DNA of 64,000 nucleotides from Vibrio sp. SCSIO 43135 (GCF_023716665.1 NZ_CP071859.1:372001-436000), one strand, 5' to 3'; numbered from the stretch's first letter, positions 1-9,367 are shown. Made by a program: numbers and translations. Notes: generated by a model from the letters alone, not told the origin.

Positions 1-296
1 TGCTGGAAAATGTATTGGCCAAAAGTGACAAGCTTCACTTGGTTTCACTTGAATCTTTAGGCGCTGAGTCGATAAGTAAGAACAACAGCACCAATGTTGG
101 ATACTTTGTTCACCCGGTTAGGATTGAATTAACAGGCAGGTACTTTGATATTTTGGAGTACCTCAAAGCGCTAGAGAGCCTACCATTAAAATACTACTGG
201 CGTAGTTTCCAGTACCAAGTCGAGGAGTATCCTCAGGCTAGGCTTATTATGGAAGTGTATACATTAGGCGCACGTAAGGAGTTTATAGGTGGTTAG
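1..296 (+). CDS. mshJ: MSHA biogenesis protein MshJ, 3' part only
   Basis: The reading frame is open from the first bases of the window and ends at the TAG at 294-296, so only the C-terminal ~98 residues are visible; the start lies upstream. MshJ is the PilO/GspM-like inner-membrane alignment protein of the MSHA pilus machine. The visible part has the mixed alpha/beta character of a PilO periplasmic domain, with a stretch around 'LKALESLPLKYYW' typical of this family's last helix and strand. The stop overlaps the mshK start by 8 bp, which suggests translational coupling. The assignment rests mainly on the order of the following genes, which is that of known Vibrio msh loci. Confidence 0.85.
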   Translation, partial: LENVLAKSDKLHLVSLESLGAESISKNNSTNVGYFVHPVRIELTGRYFDILEYLKALESLPLKYYWRSFQYQVEEYPQARLIMEVYTLGARKEFIGG

Positions 297-615
297 ATAT
301 TTCGCCTTCGTATTAGCACTACTTGCACCTTTGGGGTATGCGTCCCAGGACCCTACAGCGCCACTGGGCTGGGAAAAACCTAACTCAACACAGCCTTCGG
401 CGAAGAAGAAAGTGGTGTATCGACTACCAACTTTGAACAGTATTGTTTGTGTGAAACGTGACTCATGTTACGCGACATTGAACAATACTGTGGTGGAAAG
501 TGGCGATAGAGTGAATGGTTATCAAGTTACTCGTATTACCGATGAAGTTGTCACAGTTGCTCGCGACAGTAAGCAATGGAATTTAGAACTTTTCTCGTTA
601 GATATTAAAAATTAG
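289..615 (+). CDS. mshK: MSHA biogenesis protein MshK
   Basis: Small 108-residue protein with a GTG start that overlaps the end of mshJ. An N-terminal hydrophobic signal (about residues 4-18, ending near 'GYASQDPTAP') points to export. The 'DPTAPLGW' segment right after the signal and the short C-terminal beta-rich domain with two cysteines resemble PilP/GspC-type periplasmic linkers, which in type IV pilus machines connect the inner-membrane platform to the secretin. Its place between mshJ and the secretin gene mshL supports the assignment. The family is poorly conserved and the call is largely positional. Confidence 0.85.
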   Translation: MVRYFAFVLALLAPLGYASQDPTAPLGWEKPNSTQPSAKKKVVYRLPTLNSIVCVKRDSCYATLNNTVVESGDRVNGYQVTRITDEVVTVARDSKQWNLELFSLDIKN

Positions 616-629
616 GGTATTAGCAACTC

Positions 630-2276
630 ATGCGTAAAATTGTATTGGCTATCACCATCGCCTCGCTAGCAGGTTGTTCTATGGGGCACCGTGATCCTGT
701 AGAAGCGAAAGCAGCGTTAAATGAAGCGATTAACGAGACCAACAGCCGTAACTTACAAGAGTTACCGCCTTCTGTTGAAGCTGACCTTATGCCAGACATT
801 GATGGTGTAAGCTTAAGTTCTACTCAAACCGTTAAGCGTTTTCGTATCCGGGCAGACGATGTAGATGCACGAGCCTTCTTTACTAGCTTAGTGAAAGGCA
901 CGGAGTTTAGTGTCGCCATTCATCCATCAGTACAAGGGCGTATCACAGTCAATTTGACCGATGTTACCTTGGATGAAGTGTTATCCGTTGTGCAAGATAT
1001 GTACGGATATGATGTCGAGCGTAAAGGTAAAGTTATCCAAGTTTACCCTGCCGGGTTACGTACTGTGACGATTCCTGTCGACTATCTACAGCTTAAGCGC
1101 AGTGGGCGCTCACTCACTGCAATTACCACTGGCACTATTACCAATACGGATGACTCTTCAAATAATTCGTCATCTTCATCCAGCTCTTCTTCGAGTTCCT
1201 CTTCTAATAGCTCGTCAAACAGCTCCACGACTTCCAGAGGTGGTACTGAAATAGAGACCGTCAGCGAAAGTGATTTCTGGCCTCAATTGCAGACTGCTGT
1301 ATCGCAGTTGGTGGGCCAAGGTGATGGGCGTAGTGTAGTCGTGACTCCTCAAGCAAGTGTAATTACGGTGCGTGCATATCCGAATGAAATTCGAGAAGTG
1401 AGAAACTTCTTGGGTATTTCTCAAGAAAGGCTACAGCGTCAGGTTGTCCTTGAGGCCAAAATTCTGGAAGTTACCCTAAGTGATGGCTATCAACAGGGGA
1501 TTAATTGGTCCAATATTTCCATGGGAGATGGAAAAGTGGTCATTGACCGTTTGGGTGATACGACCTCGACCCTGCCAGGTTTAGATGCCATCGGGAGTTT
1601 ATTGAATGGGCAGACGAACGTGACCATTTCCGATGGTAGTTTTAGTGCCGTGTTGAGCTTTATGGATACTCAAGGGGATTTGAATGTGCTGTCTAGCCCA
1701 AGAGTAACCGCGGCTAACAACCAAAAAGCGGTAATAAAAGTCGGTACTGATGAGTATTACGTAACAGATTTTTCTAGCGTTGTTGGCTCTGGTGATAACT
1801 CAGAACCTGCTCCTGATTTTGAACTGACACCTTTCTTCTCTGGCATTTCATTGGATGTAACACCTCAAATTGATGATGAGGGCAATGTCTTGCTGCATGT
1901 GCACCCTGCGGTCATCGAAGTTGAAGAGCAGATGAAAGAGATACGCTATGGCAGTGAAACCGATGTGATCACTCTACCGCTCGCACAAAGTTCAATCCGA
2001 GAATCAGATTCGGTTATCCGAGCTCGCGATGGCGATGTTGTGGTGATTGGCGGTTTGATGAAGTCGAGCACTTATGAGCAAGTGTCAAAAGTCCCGTTCT
2101 TTGGTGATATCCCTGCGCTTGGCCACTTATTCCGCAACACCACTGAACTAACTCAAAAAACAGAACTGGTTATTCTACTGAAGCCAACGGTTGTTGGGGT
2201 TAACACCTGGCAAAAAGAACTCGGCCGTTCACGTGATTTACTCCAAGAGTGGTTCCCTGAAGAAGAGTCTCAATAA
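630..2276 (+). CDS. mshL: MSHA outer-membrane secretin MshL
   Basis: A 548-residue secretin, the outer-membrane ring through which the MSHA pilus leaves the cell. Residues 1-16 form a lipoprotein signal with lipobox LAGC (Cys16). A short secretin N-domain follows (about 70-140, 'RADDVDARAFFTSLVKG'). Then comes a long serine/asparagine-rich linker at about residues 176-200, then the second N-domain, and the secretin beta-barrel core from about 270 to 530 with 'VLSSPRVTAANNQKAVIKVG' and the late 'VVVIGGLMKSS...VPFFGDIPALGHLFR' signature. ATG start 14 bp after mshK. The nearly pure serine linker is typical of fast-changing linkers and may vary in length between strains. Confidence 0.95.
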   Translation: MRKIVLAITIASLAGCSMGHRDPVEAKAALNEAINETNSRNLQELPPSVEADLMPDIDGVSLSSTQTVKRFRIRADDVDARAFFTSLVKGTEFSVAIHPSVQGRITVNLTDVTLDEVLSVVQDMYGYDVERKGKVIQVYPAGLRTVTIPVDYLQLKRSGRSLTAITTGTITNTDDSSNNSSSSSSSSSSSSSNSSSNSSTTSRGGTEIETVSESDFWPQLQTAVSQLVGQGDGRSVVVTPQASVITVRAYPNEIREVRNFLGISQERLQRQVVLEAKILEVTLSDGYQQGINWSNISMGDGKVVIDRLGDTTSTLPGLDAIGSLLNGQTNVTISDGSFSAVLSFMDTQGDLNVLSSPRVTAANNQKAVIKVGTDEYYVTDFSSVVGSGDNSEPAPDFELTPFFSGISLDVTPQIDDEGNVLLHVHPAVIEVEEQMKEIRYGSETDVITLPLAQSSIRESDSVIRARDGDVVVIGGLMKSSTYEQVSKVPFFGDIPALGHLFRNTTELTQKTELVILLKPTVVGVNTWQKELGRSRDLLQEWFPEEESQ

Positions 2277-2281
2277 GCTTT

Positions 2282-3124
2282 ATGTACATAGAGCACTTTG
2301 GTTTTGATGGCTATCCATTTCATTTAACCCCAAATACCAGTTTATTTTTGGGGTTAGAGCCACACTATGAGGCAATTCAAACTGTCATCGCCGCGCTTGA
2401 TATGGGCGAAGGTGTTATCAAAGTGACAGGTGAGGTTGGCGCTGGCAAAACGATGGTGTGTCGTATGCTGATCAATCAACTGAAACAAGACATTCAACTC
2501 GTTTATCTGCCCAACCCAGCCCTTTCTGGGCATGAGCTTCGCCAGTCCGTTGCTCGTGAGTTAGGTGTTGAAGTGCTCGATAGCACTTCCATTGTGGATG
2601 ATATTCAAAGCCAACTGATTGCTCTGTCGCAAGCGGGTAAGAAAGTGGTTGTGATTGTAGATGAGGCTCAAGCGTTATCGGATGAAGCATTAGAAGTGCT
2701 TAGGTTGTTCGGCAACCTAGAAACAGAGCAAGCAAAGCTATTACATATCGTTTTGTTTGGTCAACCAGAGCTTGATGAGCGCCTAGAGCAACACCACCTA
2801 AGGCAATTTCGTCAGCGAATTACATTTAATGCCAAACTTCGTGCTCTGACGGTAGCGGAATGTGTGACTTACATTGATAGCCGACTGCATAAAAGTGCAT
2901 GTCAAGTTAGCCTTTTCACGCTCAGCCAAAAAAAAGCCATCTGGCGTGCTAGCTTAGGCAACCCACGCTTAATCAATCAAATCTGTCACAAATCTTTGAT
3001 TGCAGCGTTTAGTGCGCAAGCAAAAAACATCAACAACAACCATATTTATAGTGCAATTCACGACACTTTTGACTGTAGCAAACCCAAGTTTAAATCCCCG
3101 GTATTATGGGGTTGGAGTGATTAA
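2282..3124 (+). CDS. mshM: MSHA biogenesis ATPase MshM (ExeA/GspA-like AAA)
   Basis: A 280-residue AAA-family ATPase of the ExeA/GspA type. The start 'MYIEHFGFDGYPFHLTPNTSLFLG' is the typical N-terminus of this family. Walker A GEVGAGKT lies near residues 50-57 and Walker B 'VVIVDEAQAL' near 124-133. It lacks the C-terminal transmembrane and peptidoglycan-binding parts of full ExeA; MshN may supply membrane functions. By analogy with ExeA/ExeB, the MshM/MshN pair probably helps to place or assemble the secretin through the cell wall; this role is inferred. The gene ends in TAATG with mshN, an overlap of one base. Confidence 0.92.
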   Translation: MYIEHFGFDGYPFHLTPNTSLFLGLEPHYEAIQTVIAALDMGEGVIKVTGEVGAGKTMVCRMLINQLKQDIQLVYLPNPALSGHELRQSVARELGVEVLDSTSIVDDIQSQLIALSQAGKKVVVIVDEAQALSDEALEVLRLFGNLETEQAKLLHIVLFGQPELDERLEQHHLRQFRQRITFNAKLRALTVAECVTYIDSRLHKSACQVSLFTLSQKKAIWRASLGNPRLINQICHKSLIAAFSAQAKNINNNHIYSAIHDTFDCSKPKFKSPVLWGWSD

Positions 3125-4206
3125 TGAGTGCGATAAATCAGGCGCTTTCTAAATTGGCGAATAAAGACAGTGAAGCCGCGGCAAGTATTGAAAAGGCGCA
3201 AGTGGCTAACATCAAGCAACGTTCAGTTTTGCCTTGGATCGTTGTTGGCTTTGCACTGAGCTTAGCTATGGGAGGTTGGGCGGTTTCACAGCAGGCCGAA
3301 CAGGTTGTGGTTACTTCTGTTGATCTTGCTTCCTCGCAGGTCGTCACACCAAACGAAGTGACTACTCAGGTCACTCTGACAGACTCACCAACGTCGAAAA
3401 TGATCACTGAACCGAGTGCGACGATTTTTACGCCTGAAGTAGTTAAGCCGGTTAAGCAAGCACCGACTAAAACGGATATTGTCGTTCAGCCAAAGTCGAT
3501 TGCAGTTAAGAGTAATGAACTTCCAAAGGCTGAACCTCAAAAGTCGATATTAGTGGCTAAAGTATCGAGTCAGCAGCCGTCGTCGAATATGATTGTGGAA
3601 CAAGTCGAACTCACTCCAAAGCAACTCGCTGCCAAGGCGCTAGAAAGAGCTAAAAAAGCCGTTGATAGCAATAATATTGATGAAGCGCTTCGCAATTACA
3701 CCGAAGCGCTTCGCTATACTCCGTATGATGAAAATGCCCGCCAGCGTCTTGCTGCCTTGTATTACGGTAAAGGCAACGCACGCAAAGCATTCGATATTTT
3801 ACAAACGGGCATTAAGCTCAACGAAGATGGGGAAACCTTACGTATTGCGCTGAGCAAAATGCTGGTGAAAGAGAGCCAGCAAGAAGCCGCTCTAACACCG
3901 CTGGTTCATTTACCAGATCACCCAAGCCTAGAGTATTTGTCTTTAAGAGCCGCGCTTGCCCAGCGTGCAAAGCAGGATGCAATTGCCCTAGAAACTTATC
4001 AGCAGTTGGTTTTGATCCAAGAAGACAATGCACGCTGGTGGTTAGGGCTTGCCATTCAACAAGAAAGAAATTTGGAAATGTCTCAGGCTAAAACCTCCTA
4101 CCAGCAAGCATTGAGTAATGTAGGTTTATCGCGTCAGTCGCAAACTTTTGCCCAAGACCGTTTGAAACTTCTTCAGTCTTTAGAGGATACCAGTAGTGCA
4201 AATTAA
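3124..4206 (+). CDS. mshN: MSHA biogenesis TPR protein MshN
   Basis: A 360-residue bitopic membrane protein. A cytoplasmic N-terminal segment ('MSAINQALSKLANK', a motif typical of MshN/GspB-like proteins) is followed by one transmembrane helix at about residues 35-53. A low-complexity proline/lysine/threonine-rich periplasmic linker follows (about 60-165), and then tetratricopeptide repeats from about 170 to 345 ('ALERAKKAVDSNNIDEALRNYTEAL', 'ENARQRLAALYYGKGNARKAFDIL'). It probably partners MshM. The 3' end overlaps mshE by 11 bp. Confidence 0.92.
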   Translation: MSAINQALSKLANKDSEAAASIEKAQVANIKQRSVLPWIVVGFALSLAMGGWAVSQQAEQVVVTSVDLASSQVVTPNEVTTQVTLTDSPTSKMITEPSATIFTPEVVKPVKQAPTKTDIVVQPKSIAVKSNELPKAEPQKSILVAKVSSQQPSSNMIVEQVELTPKQLAAKALERAKKAVDSNNIDEALRNYTEALRYTPYDENARQRLAALYYGKGNARKAFDILQTGIKLNEDGETLRIALSKMLVKESQQEAALTPLVHLPDHPSLEYLSLRAALAQRAKQDAIALETYQQLVLIQEDNARWWLGLAIQQERNLEMSQAKTSYQQALSNVGLSRQSQTFAQDRLKLLQSLEDTSSAN

Positions 4207-5920
4207 ACTTCGTAAACGCCTCGGGGACTTATTGGTTGAAGAGGGTATTATTACTGAAGCTCAGGTCGAGCAAGCCCTAGGTGCTCAGAAGAGCACTGGG
4301 CGAAAGCTCGGTGCGACTCTCATTGAGTTAGGTTTCTTATCTGAGCATCAGATGCTGAGCTTTCTTTCTCAGCAGCTTTCTCTACCGCTTATTGATCTTG
4401 GCCGTGCAGCTATTGACGTCGATGCGGTCCAAATACTCCCTGAAGTACATGCTCGTCGATTGAGAGCGTTAGTCATCGGCCGCAATGGTGACACGTTACG
4501 TATTGCAATGAGTGATCCTGCGGATCTATTTGCTCAAGAAGCATTATTAAGCCAGTTGCCACAATATGGCCTTGAATTTGTCATCGCACCAGAAAAGCAG
4601 TTGGTCGATGGGTTTGATCGTTACTATCGCCGCACTAAAGAAATCGCTTCATTTGCTGAGCAGTTGCAAGCAGAGCACCAAGTGAATGACGCGTTTGAAT
4701 TGACTGCAACGGAAGAAGACAGCGACGAAGTCACGGTTGTAAAACTGATCAATTCTTTGTTTGAAGATGCTATTCAAGTCGGTGCGTCTGATATTCATAT
4801 TGAGCCGGATGCCAACGTTCTGCGCTTGCGCCAACGTATTGATGGTGTCTTGCATGAAACCTTACTGAATGAAGTTAATATCGCCTCAGCCCTTGTTCTG
4901 CGTCTCAAACTCATGGCTAATTTGGATATCTCTGAAAAACGTTTACCACAAGATGGGCGTTTTAATATCCGAGCTAAAGGGCAGTCGGTTGATATTCGTA
5001 TGTCGACTATGCCAGTTCAGTTTGGTGAATCTGTGGTAATGCGTTTGCTTAACCAGTCTTCAGGTATTCGTAAACTTGAAGAATCCGGCATACCGGACGA
5101 CTTACTTGTGAAGCTCCGCCGTCAGTTAAGACGCCCACATGGGATGATTCTGGTCACCGGTCCAACAGGTTCGGGTAAAACTACCACTCTTTATGGTGCG
5201 TTGAGTGAATTGAACTCCCCAGGTAAAAAAATCATTACTGCTGAGGATCCGGTTGAGTACCGCCTACCACGTGTTAACCAAGTACAGGTTAATCCAAAGA
5301 TCAACTTGGACTTTTCTAGCGTTTTAAGAACTTTCCTACGTCAAGATCCGGATATCATTCTTGTCGGTGAGATGCGAGATCAGGAAACTGTAGAGATTGG
5401 GCTACGGGCGGCATTAACTGGTCACTTAGTGCTGAGTACTTTGCATACTAACGATGCGGTAGACAGTGCGCTTCGTATGATGGACATGGGGGCGCCGGGT
5501 TATCTTGTTGCAAGTGCCGTCCGAGCGGTAGTGGCACAGCGTTTAGTGCGTAAAGTGTGCCCAGACTGTAAGACAAGCGACAATATTGATGATGCACGTA
5601 AGCAGTGGTTATCGGTACGTTTCCCAAACCAAACGGAGTCTGGTTTTGTGAAGGGTAGTGGTTGTCAAAACTGCAACTTAACCGGTTACAGAGGGCGTAT
5701 CGGTGTGTTCGAGATGCTTGAATTAGAGCATGACATGATGGACGCATTACGGGCCAATGACGCGGTAGGGTTTGCTGAAGCAGCCCGTAACTGTAAAGAC
5801 TATAAACCGTTATTGGCTTCTGCTATGGAGCTGGCTCTTCAGGGGGTTGTGAGTCTTGATGAAGTTATGAACCTTGGAGAAGGGGATTCGTCTGGCATAA
5901 GCCAAGCGATTCTGATGTAG
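4196..5920 (+). CDS. mshE: MSHA pilus extension ATPase MshE
   Basis: A 574-residue GspE/PilB-superfamily ATPase that powers pilus assembly at the inner membrane. The N-terminal MshEN domain carries two tandem 24-residue motifs (about residues 7-30 'RLGDLLVEEG' and 36-60 'RKLGATLIELG') of the type that binds cyclic di-GMP in V. cholerae MshE. The C-terminal motor has Walker A GPTGSGKT (about 322-329), the Asp box 'EDPVEYR', Walker B 'DIILVGEMRD' and the His box. A four-cysteine zinc site (CPDC near 455, CQNC near 490) is complete. The start is a GTG inside the end of mshN. Cyclic di-GMP control of surface pili is therefore expected here. Confidence 0.95.
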   Translation: MQIKLRKRLGDLLVEEGIITEAQVEQALGAQKSTGRKLGATLIELGFLSEHQMLSFLSQQLSLPLIDLGRAAIDVDAVQILPEVHARRLRALVIGRNGDTLRIAMSDPADLFAQEALLSQLPQYGLEFVIAPEKQLVDGFDRYYRRTKEIASFAEQLQAEHQVNDAFELTATEEDSDEVTVVKLINSLFEDAIQVGASDIHIEPDANVLRLRQRIDGVLHETLLNEVNIASALVLRLKLMANLDISEKRLPQDGRFNIRAKGQSVDIRMSTMPVQFGESVVMRLLNQSSGIRKLEESGIPDDLLVKLRRQLRRPHGMILVTGPTGSGKTTTLYGALSELNSPGKKIITAEDPVEYRLPRVNQVQVNPKINLDFSSVLRTFLRQDPDIILVGEMRDQETVEIGLRAALTGHLVLSTLHTNDAVDSALRMMDMGAPGYLVASAVRAVVAQRLVRKVCPDCKTSDNIDDARKQWLSVRFPNQTESGFVKGSGCQNCNLTGYRGRIGVFEMLELEHDMMDALRANDAVGFAEAARNCKDYKPLLASAMELALQGVVSLDEVMNLGEGDSSGISQAILM

Positions 5921-5927
5921 GGACTGT

Positions 5928-7151
5928 ATGCCAACGTTTCAATACCAAGGTCGCAATTTAGATGGCAGCAAAGCAACGGGGCAAGTTGATGCGCCTACGG
6001 AGGAGCTTGCTGCAGAAGCTCTAATGAATAAAGGCGTTATACCCACCTCCATTGTGGTGGGAGGAAAAGGCTTTTCGTTCGACCTTGACCTGAAAACTTT
6101 GATTACTCCTGCAGTTCCGCTCGAAGTGTTGGTGATATTTTGTCGCCAGTTGTTCAGCTTAACCAAAGCGGGTGTACCTTTACTGCGTTCGATGAAAGGG
6201 TTAACGCAAAACTGTGCTAATAAGCAGTTGAAAGAAGCGCTTGAAGAAGTCGTGACCGAGCTGACAAATGGTCGCAGTCTTTCTGGAGCAATGCAGCTCC
6301 ATCCTAAGGTATTTAGCCCTTTATTTGTCTCTATGATCAACGTGGGTGAAAACACAGGTCGACTCGATGAAGCTTTGATGCAGTTGGCGAGCTATTACGA
6401 GCAGGAAGTGGAAACTCGTAAACGAATCAAAACGGCAATGCGTTACCCAACCTTTGTGATCAGCTTTATTGTCATCGCTTTGTTTATATTGAACGTGAAA
6501 GTGATTCCACAGTTCTCTAGTATGTTTGCCCGATTTGGGGTTGATTTACCGTTACCAACGCGAATTTTGATTGGTATGTCTGATTTCTTTGTGAATTATT
6601 GGACAGTTATGATCGGAGTAATTGTTGGGCTGATGTTTGCTTTTCGTGCTTGGGTGAATACAGCGAAAGGTAGGGAACGTTGGGACCGGTTTAGGCTACG
6701 AATGCCGATTGTGGGAGACATAGTCAATCGCGCTCAGCTATCTCGTTTTTCTCGCACTTTTGCATTGATGCTTAAAGCGGGGGTACCGCTAAATCAATCT
6801 CTTGCCCTGTCGGCGGAAGCTTTGGACAACAAGTTCTTAGAAGGCCGATTATTGGAAATGAAGGCAGCGATTGAAGCGGGTACAGCAATCTCATCGACGG
6901 CAATTAACAGTGAGATTTTTACACCGCTCGTGATTCAAATGATTTCGGTAGGTGAAGAAACCGGTCGGATAGATGAATTGTTGCTCGAAGTCGCTGATTT
7001 CTATGAGCGAGAAGTAGACTATGATCTTAAGACACTGACTGCTCGAATAGAGCCTATTTTATTAGTTATTGTTGCGGGCATGGTGTTGATTCTAGCGCTG
7101 GGTATTTTCCTACCAATGTGGGGAATGTTAGATGCGATAAAAGGTAGCTAG
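5928..7151 (+). CDS. mshG: MSHA inner-membrane platform protein MshG
   Basis: A 407-residue GspF/PilC-family protein. The start 'MPTFQYQGRNLDGSKATGQVDA' is typical. Two copies of the GspF cytoplasmic domain are visible (about residues 70-190 with 'FCRQLFSLTKAGVPLLRSM', and 272-395 with 'FSRTFALMLKAGVPLNQSL'). Each is followed by hydrophobic segments at about 170-195, 218-240 and 372-398. It is the membrane platform on which MshE acts. The gene follows mshE by 7 bp. Confidence 0.95.
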   Translation: MPTFQYQGRNLDGSKATGQVDAPTEELAAEALMNKGVIPTSIVVGGKGFSFDLDLKTLITPAVPLEVLVIFCRQLFSLTKAGVPLLRSMKGLTQNCANKQLKEALEEVVTELTNGRSLSGAMQLHPKVFSPLFVSMINVGENTGRLDEALMQLASYYEQEVETRKRIKTAMRYPTFVISFIVIALFILNVKVIPQFSSMFARFGVDLPLPTRILIGMSDFFVNYWTVMIGVIVGLMFAFRAWVNTAKGRERWDRFRLRMPIVGDIVNRAQLSRFSRTFALMLKAGVPLNQSLALSAEALDNKFLEGRLLEMKAAIEAGTAISSTAINSEIFTPLVIQMISVGEETGRIDELLLEVADFYEREVDYDLKTLTARIEPILLVIVAGMVLILALGIFLPMWGMLDAIKGS

Positions 7152-7165
7152 CATGGGAACATGGC

Positions 7166-7618
7166 GTGAACAGTGAACGAGCTCGATTTGTAGTTTGGCT
7201 GGTTTTAATTCTACTGCTAGTTATTGGCTTTATGAATCAGTTTAGAAAAGTGGAACAAGAAGCCACAGACACAGCATTTATTGTTGCGAGCAAACGTATT
7301 CTTGAAAGGGCGAGCAACATTAAACAAGAGTGGATTTTGCAAGGCCACCCAAGTGAACTGCATGTCGCTGGTGAACGATTGGCAATCAGCCAGAATGGCT
7401 GGGTGTTGCCTATAGTTAATAAAGGTCAGGTAGATTGTTCATATTGGTTGAGTGTCCTTTACCCTGAAAACCAAGAATTTGAACCGTATTCAACAAAAAA
7501 CAATGATGTTGGTAGTGTTAAAGATTACACTTGTGAATATATATATGCAGAACAAAAAGTGCTCAGAATACAGCTAATTAATAAAAAGTTCTCGGTAAGT
7601 GTCAAATTTATTACTTAG
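7166..7618 (+). CDS. mshF: MSHA biogenesis protein MshF
   Basis: A 150-residue protein with one N-terminal transmembrane helix (about residues 8-25) and a small periplasmic domain with two cysteines (near residues 91 and 119). GTG start; an upstream ATG at 7153 is in another frame and closes after seven codons. MshF is a poorly conserved msh protein of unclear function, often treated as minor-pilin-like, although no type III prepilin peptidase motif (G-FTLIE) is visible here. The call depends on its position between mshG and mshB. Confidence 0.8.
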   Translation: MNSERARFVVWLVLILLLVIGFMNQFRKVEQEATDTAFIVASKRILERASNIKQEWILQGHPSELHVAGERLAISQNGWVLPIVNKGQVDCSYWLSVLYPENQEFEPYSTKNNDVGSVKDYTCEYIYAEQKVLRIQLINKKFSVSVKFIT

Positions 7619-7698
7619 CAGGATATTTGACGGAGAACAGGTAGCGAGTTACCAAATTTTACGTATAATACGCCATACGAAATCGTGAGTAGAACAGC

Positions 7699-8256
7699 AT
7701 GAAAATGAAACAAAGTGGCTTTTCTTTAGTTGAGCTAGTAGTAGTGATAGTTGTTGTTGGGTTGTTAGCCGTTGCGGCGCTCCCTCGCTTTTTAGATGTC
7801 ACGGATGAAGCTAAAAAAGCCAGTATTGAAGGTGTGGCTGGGGGCTTTGCTACTGGGGTATTGTCTGCACGAGCTCAGTGGGAAGCGGAAGCTCGACCAC
7901 AAGACAGTACTAATACCTACAATACGGTAGACTACGACGGTGTGGATTTTTGGTTAACCAGTTCTGAATTAGACTCAGACTTTCGCGATGGTTACCCAAT
8001 CGCTTTGAACAATACTGGCTCTGATTATCCCGATGCAGTGACGGATGGCGCGTGTATCGATCTGATGGAGAACCTGTTACAGAACCCGCCTCAGGTAGGC
8101 ACTGTATCAGAAGCAGAATCGGATTCTAATATCAAATACTCAGCGCAAGCGAATGGGACGGACTCAACCTGTACTTACGTACAGAAAGAAGGGACGACTG
8201 ACCATGAGTTTGTGTATGAAATTAAAACGGGTCGTGTGACCGTAACATTGCAGTAA
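7699..8256 (+). CDS. mshB: MSHA minor pilin MshB
   Basis: A 185-residue type IVa-like prepilin. The leader MKMKQSG precedes the prepilin peptidase site G|FSLVE, with Glu5 of the mature protein and a long hydrophobic alpha-1 helix ending near 'ALPRF'. The globular part contains two well-separated cysteines near the C-terminus, as expected for a D-region loop. It lies 80 bp after mshF and 34 bp before mshA. The 7619-7698 gap contains a TATAAT hexamer at 7664-7669 without a convincing -35 box, so a local promoter for the pilin genes is possible but not shown. Confidence 0.9.
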   Translation: MKMKQSGFSLVELVVVIVVVGLLAVAALPRFLDVTDEAKKASIEGVAGGFATGVLSARAQWEAEARPQDSTNTYNTVDYDGVDFWLTSSELDSDFRDGYPIALNNTGSDYPDAVTDGACIDLMENLLQNPPQVGTVSEAESDSNIKYSAQANGTDSTCTYVQKEGTTDHEFVYEIKTGRVTVTLQ

Positions 8257-8290
8257 CCCTGCATGATTTAACCATAGAGAGAAATAGACT

Positions 8291-8758
8291 ATGAAAAAAC
8301 AAGGCGGTTTCACCCTAATCGAACTAGTGGTGGTAATTGTTATTCTAGGTATTTTGGCTGTAACGGCTGCACCTCGTTTCCTTAACTTCCAAAATGATGC
8401 CCGTAAATCATCGCTGCAAGGCTTGAAAGGTGCAATCGATGGTGGTGCTGGAATTACTTATGGTAAAGCTGCTTTAGAAGGTATTGAAACTTCTAGTTCA
8501 GCTACAAGTACCACCGAAGGTATTGCAACTATATACGGCTACCCGACAGCGACTAGTGCAGGCATTGGTGAAGCGGTGATTGGGCTGAATAGTGACTGGA
8601 ATGCTCAAGAAAGTGGCACATCGTATCTTGTTACGTTTAAAGATGATGCAATATCAACGGCTGCAGGAGTGATTGCGACTGGCTGTTACGTTACATACAC
8701 TGAAGCGTCTAGCTCTACGGATCCGTACAGTGCATCTGTTACCGATAATGGTTGTTAA
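8291..8758 (+). CDS. mshA: Major MSHA pilin MshA
   Basis: A 155-residue prepilin, the structural subunit of the mannose-sensitive haemagglutinin pilus. The leader MKKQGG is followed by the cleavage site G|FTLIE and a classic alpha-1 helix up to 'AAPRFLN'. The mature domain is rich in Ser, Thr, Ala and Gly, with a C-terminal Cys pair (near residues 137 and 155). A strong hairpin terminator begins 18 bp after the stop, so transcription probably drops here, consistent with high expression of the major pilin compared with downstream genes. Confidence 0.95.
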   Translation: MKKQGGFTLIELVVVIVILGILAVTAAPRFLNFQNDARKSSLQGLKGAIDGGAGITYGKAALEGIETSSSATSTTEGIATIYGYPTATSAGIGEAVIGLNSDWNAQESGTSYLVTFKDDAISTAAGVIATGCYVTYTEASSSTDPYSASVTDNGC

Positions 8759-8776
8759 AAATATTGCTTTATCTAG

Positions 8777-8802
8777 AAGGCCAGCGTTTGCTGGCCTTTT
8801 TA
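8777..8802 (+). terminator. Intrinsic terminator after mshA
   Basis: Perfect 9-bp stem AAGGCCAGC / GCTGGCCTT with a 4-base loop and a T-run. It separates the pilin genes from mshC-mshQ. Confidence 0.85.
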
Positions 8803-8893
8803 TTAACTATTTCTCAATCAGTTAGCTATCCCCTAACTTTAACTTTTCGGTTGGTTTACACTGATACTTAGATGTTAATAAGGACTTTGGGGC

Positions 8894-9367
8894 ATGCAGT
8901 CGTCGTCTTTCTATAGAGCTGGTTTTACTTTAGTTGAGTTGATCGTGGTTATTTTATTAGTCGCGATTGTCTCACTCTATGCTTCAAGCAGATATATCGG
9001 TGTGTCTAGCGTTTCAGCTTATGCCATTCAAGACCAAGTTATCTCTGTGATCCGTCAAGTTCAAGTTAATCGAATGCAGTCTAATATTGATTCTAGTGAG
9101 GATCACTTTGAGTTAGCCCTACAAACAAACTGCTTGGGCTCGGTTGAAGCTTGCTCGGGAACGACTGCTGGGCGAAGTGATGTGGTTGACAGCGATAACA
9201 TAAGCTTTTCCTCAACACCTCCCACCTCCGTAGTGACCTTTGATTTGCTCGGTAATCCAGAGAATGCTGCTAGTGCAGGAGTCAGCATTTTAATTTCCGG
9301 TGGGCAAAGCCAAGCATCCGTTTGTATTAATGATCAAGGTTATGTGTACGCGGGAGCTTGCCAATGA
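8894..9367 (+). CDS. mshC: MSHA minor pilin MshC
   Basis: A 157-residue prepilin-like protein. A short leader ending in 'RAG' precedes F-TLVELIVV, the prepilin peptidase site, with Glu5 in place and a hydrophobic helix up to about residue 35. It is a pseudopilin/minor pilin (GspH-like), probably part of the initiation or tip complex with MshD, MshO and MshP. It is the first gene after the mshA terminator, so it should have its own promoter in the 8803-8893 gap, or depend on read-through. ATG start at 8894; the stop overlaps the mshD start (ATGA). Confidence 0.9.
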   Translation: MQSSSFYRAGFTLVELIVVILLVAIVSLYASSRYIGVSSVSAYAIQDQVISVIRQVQVNRMQSNIDSSEDHFELALQTNCLGSVEACSGTTAGRSDVVDSDNISFSSTPPTSVVTFDLLGNPENAASAGVSILISGGQSQASVCINDQGYVYAGACQ

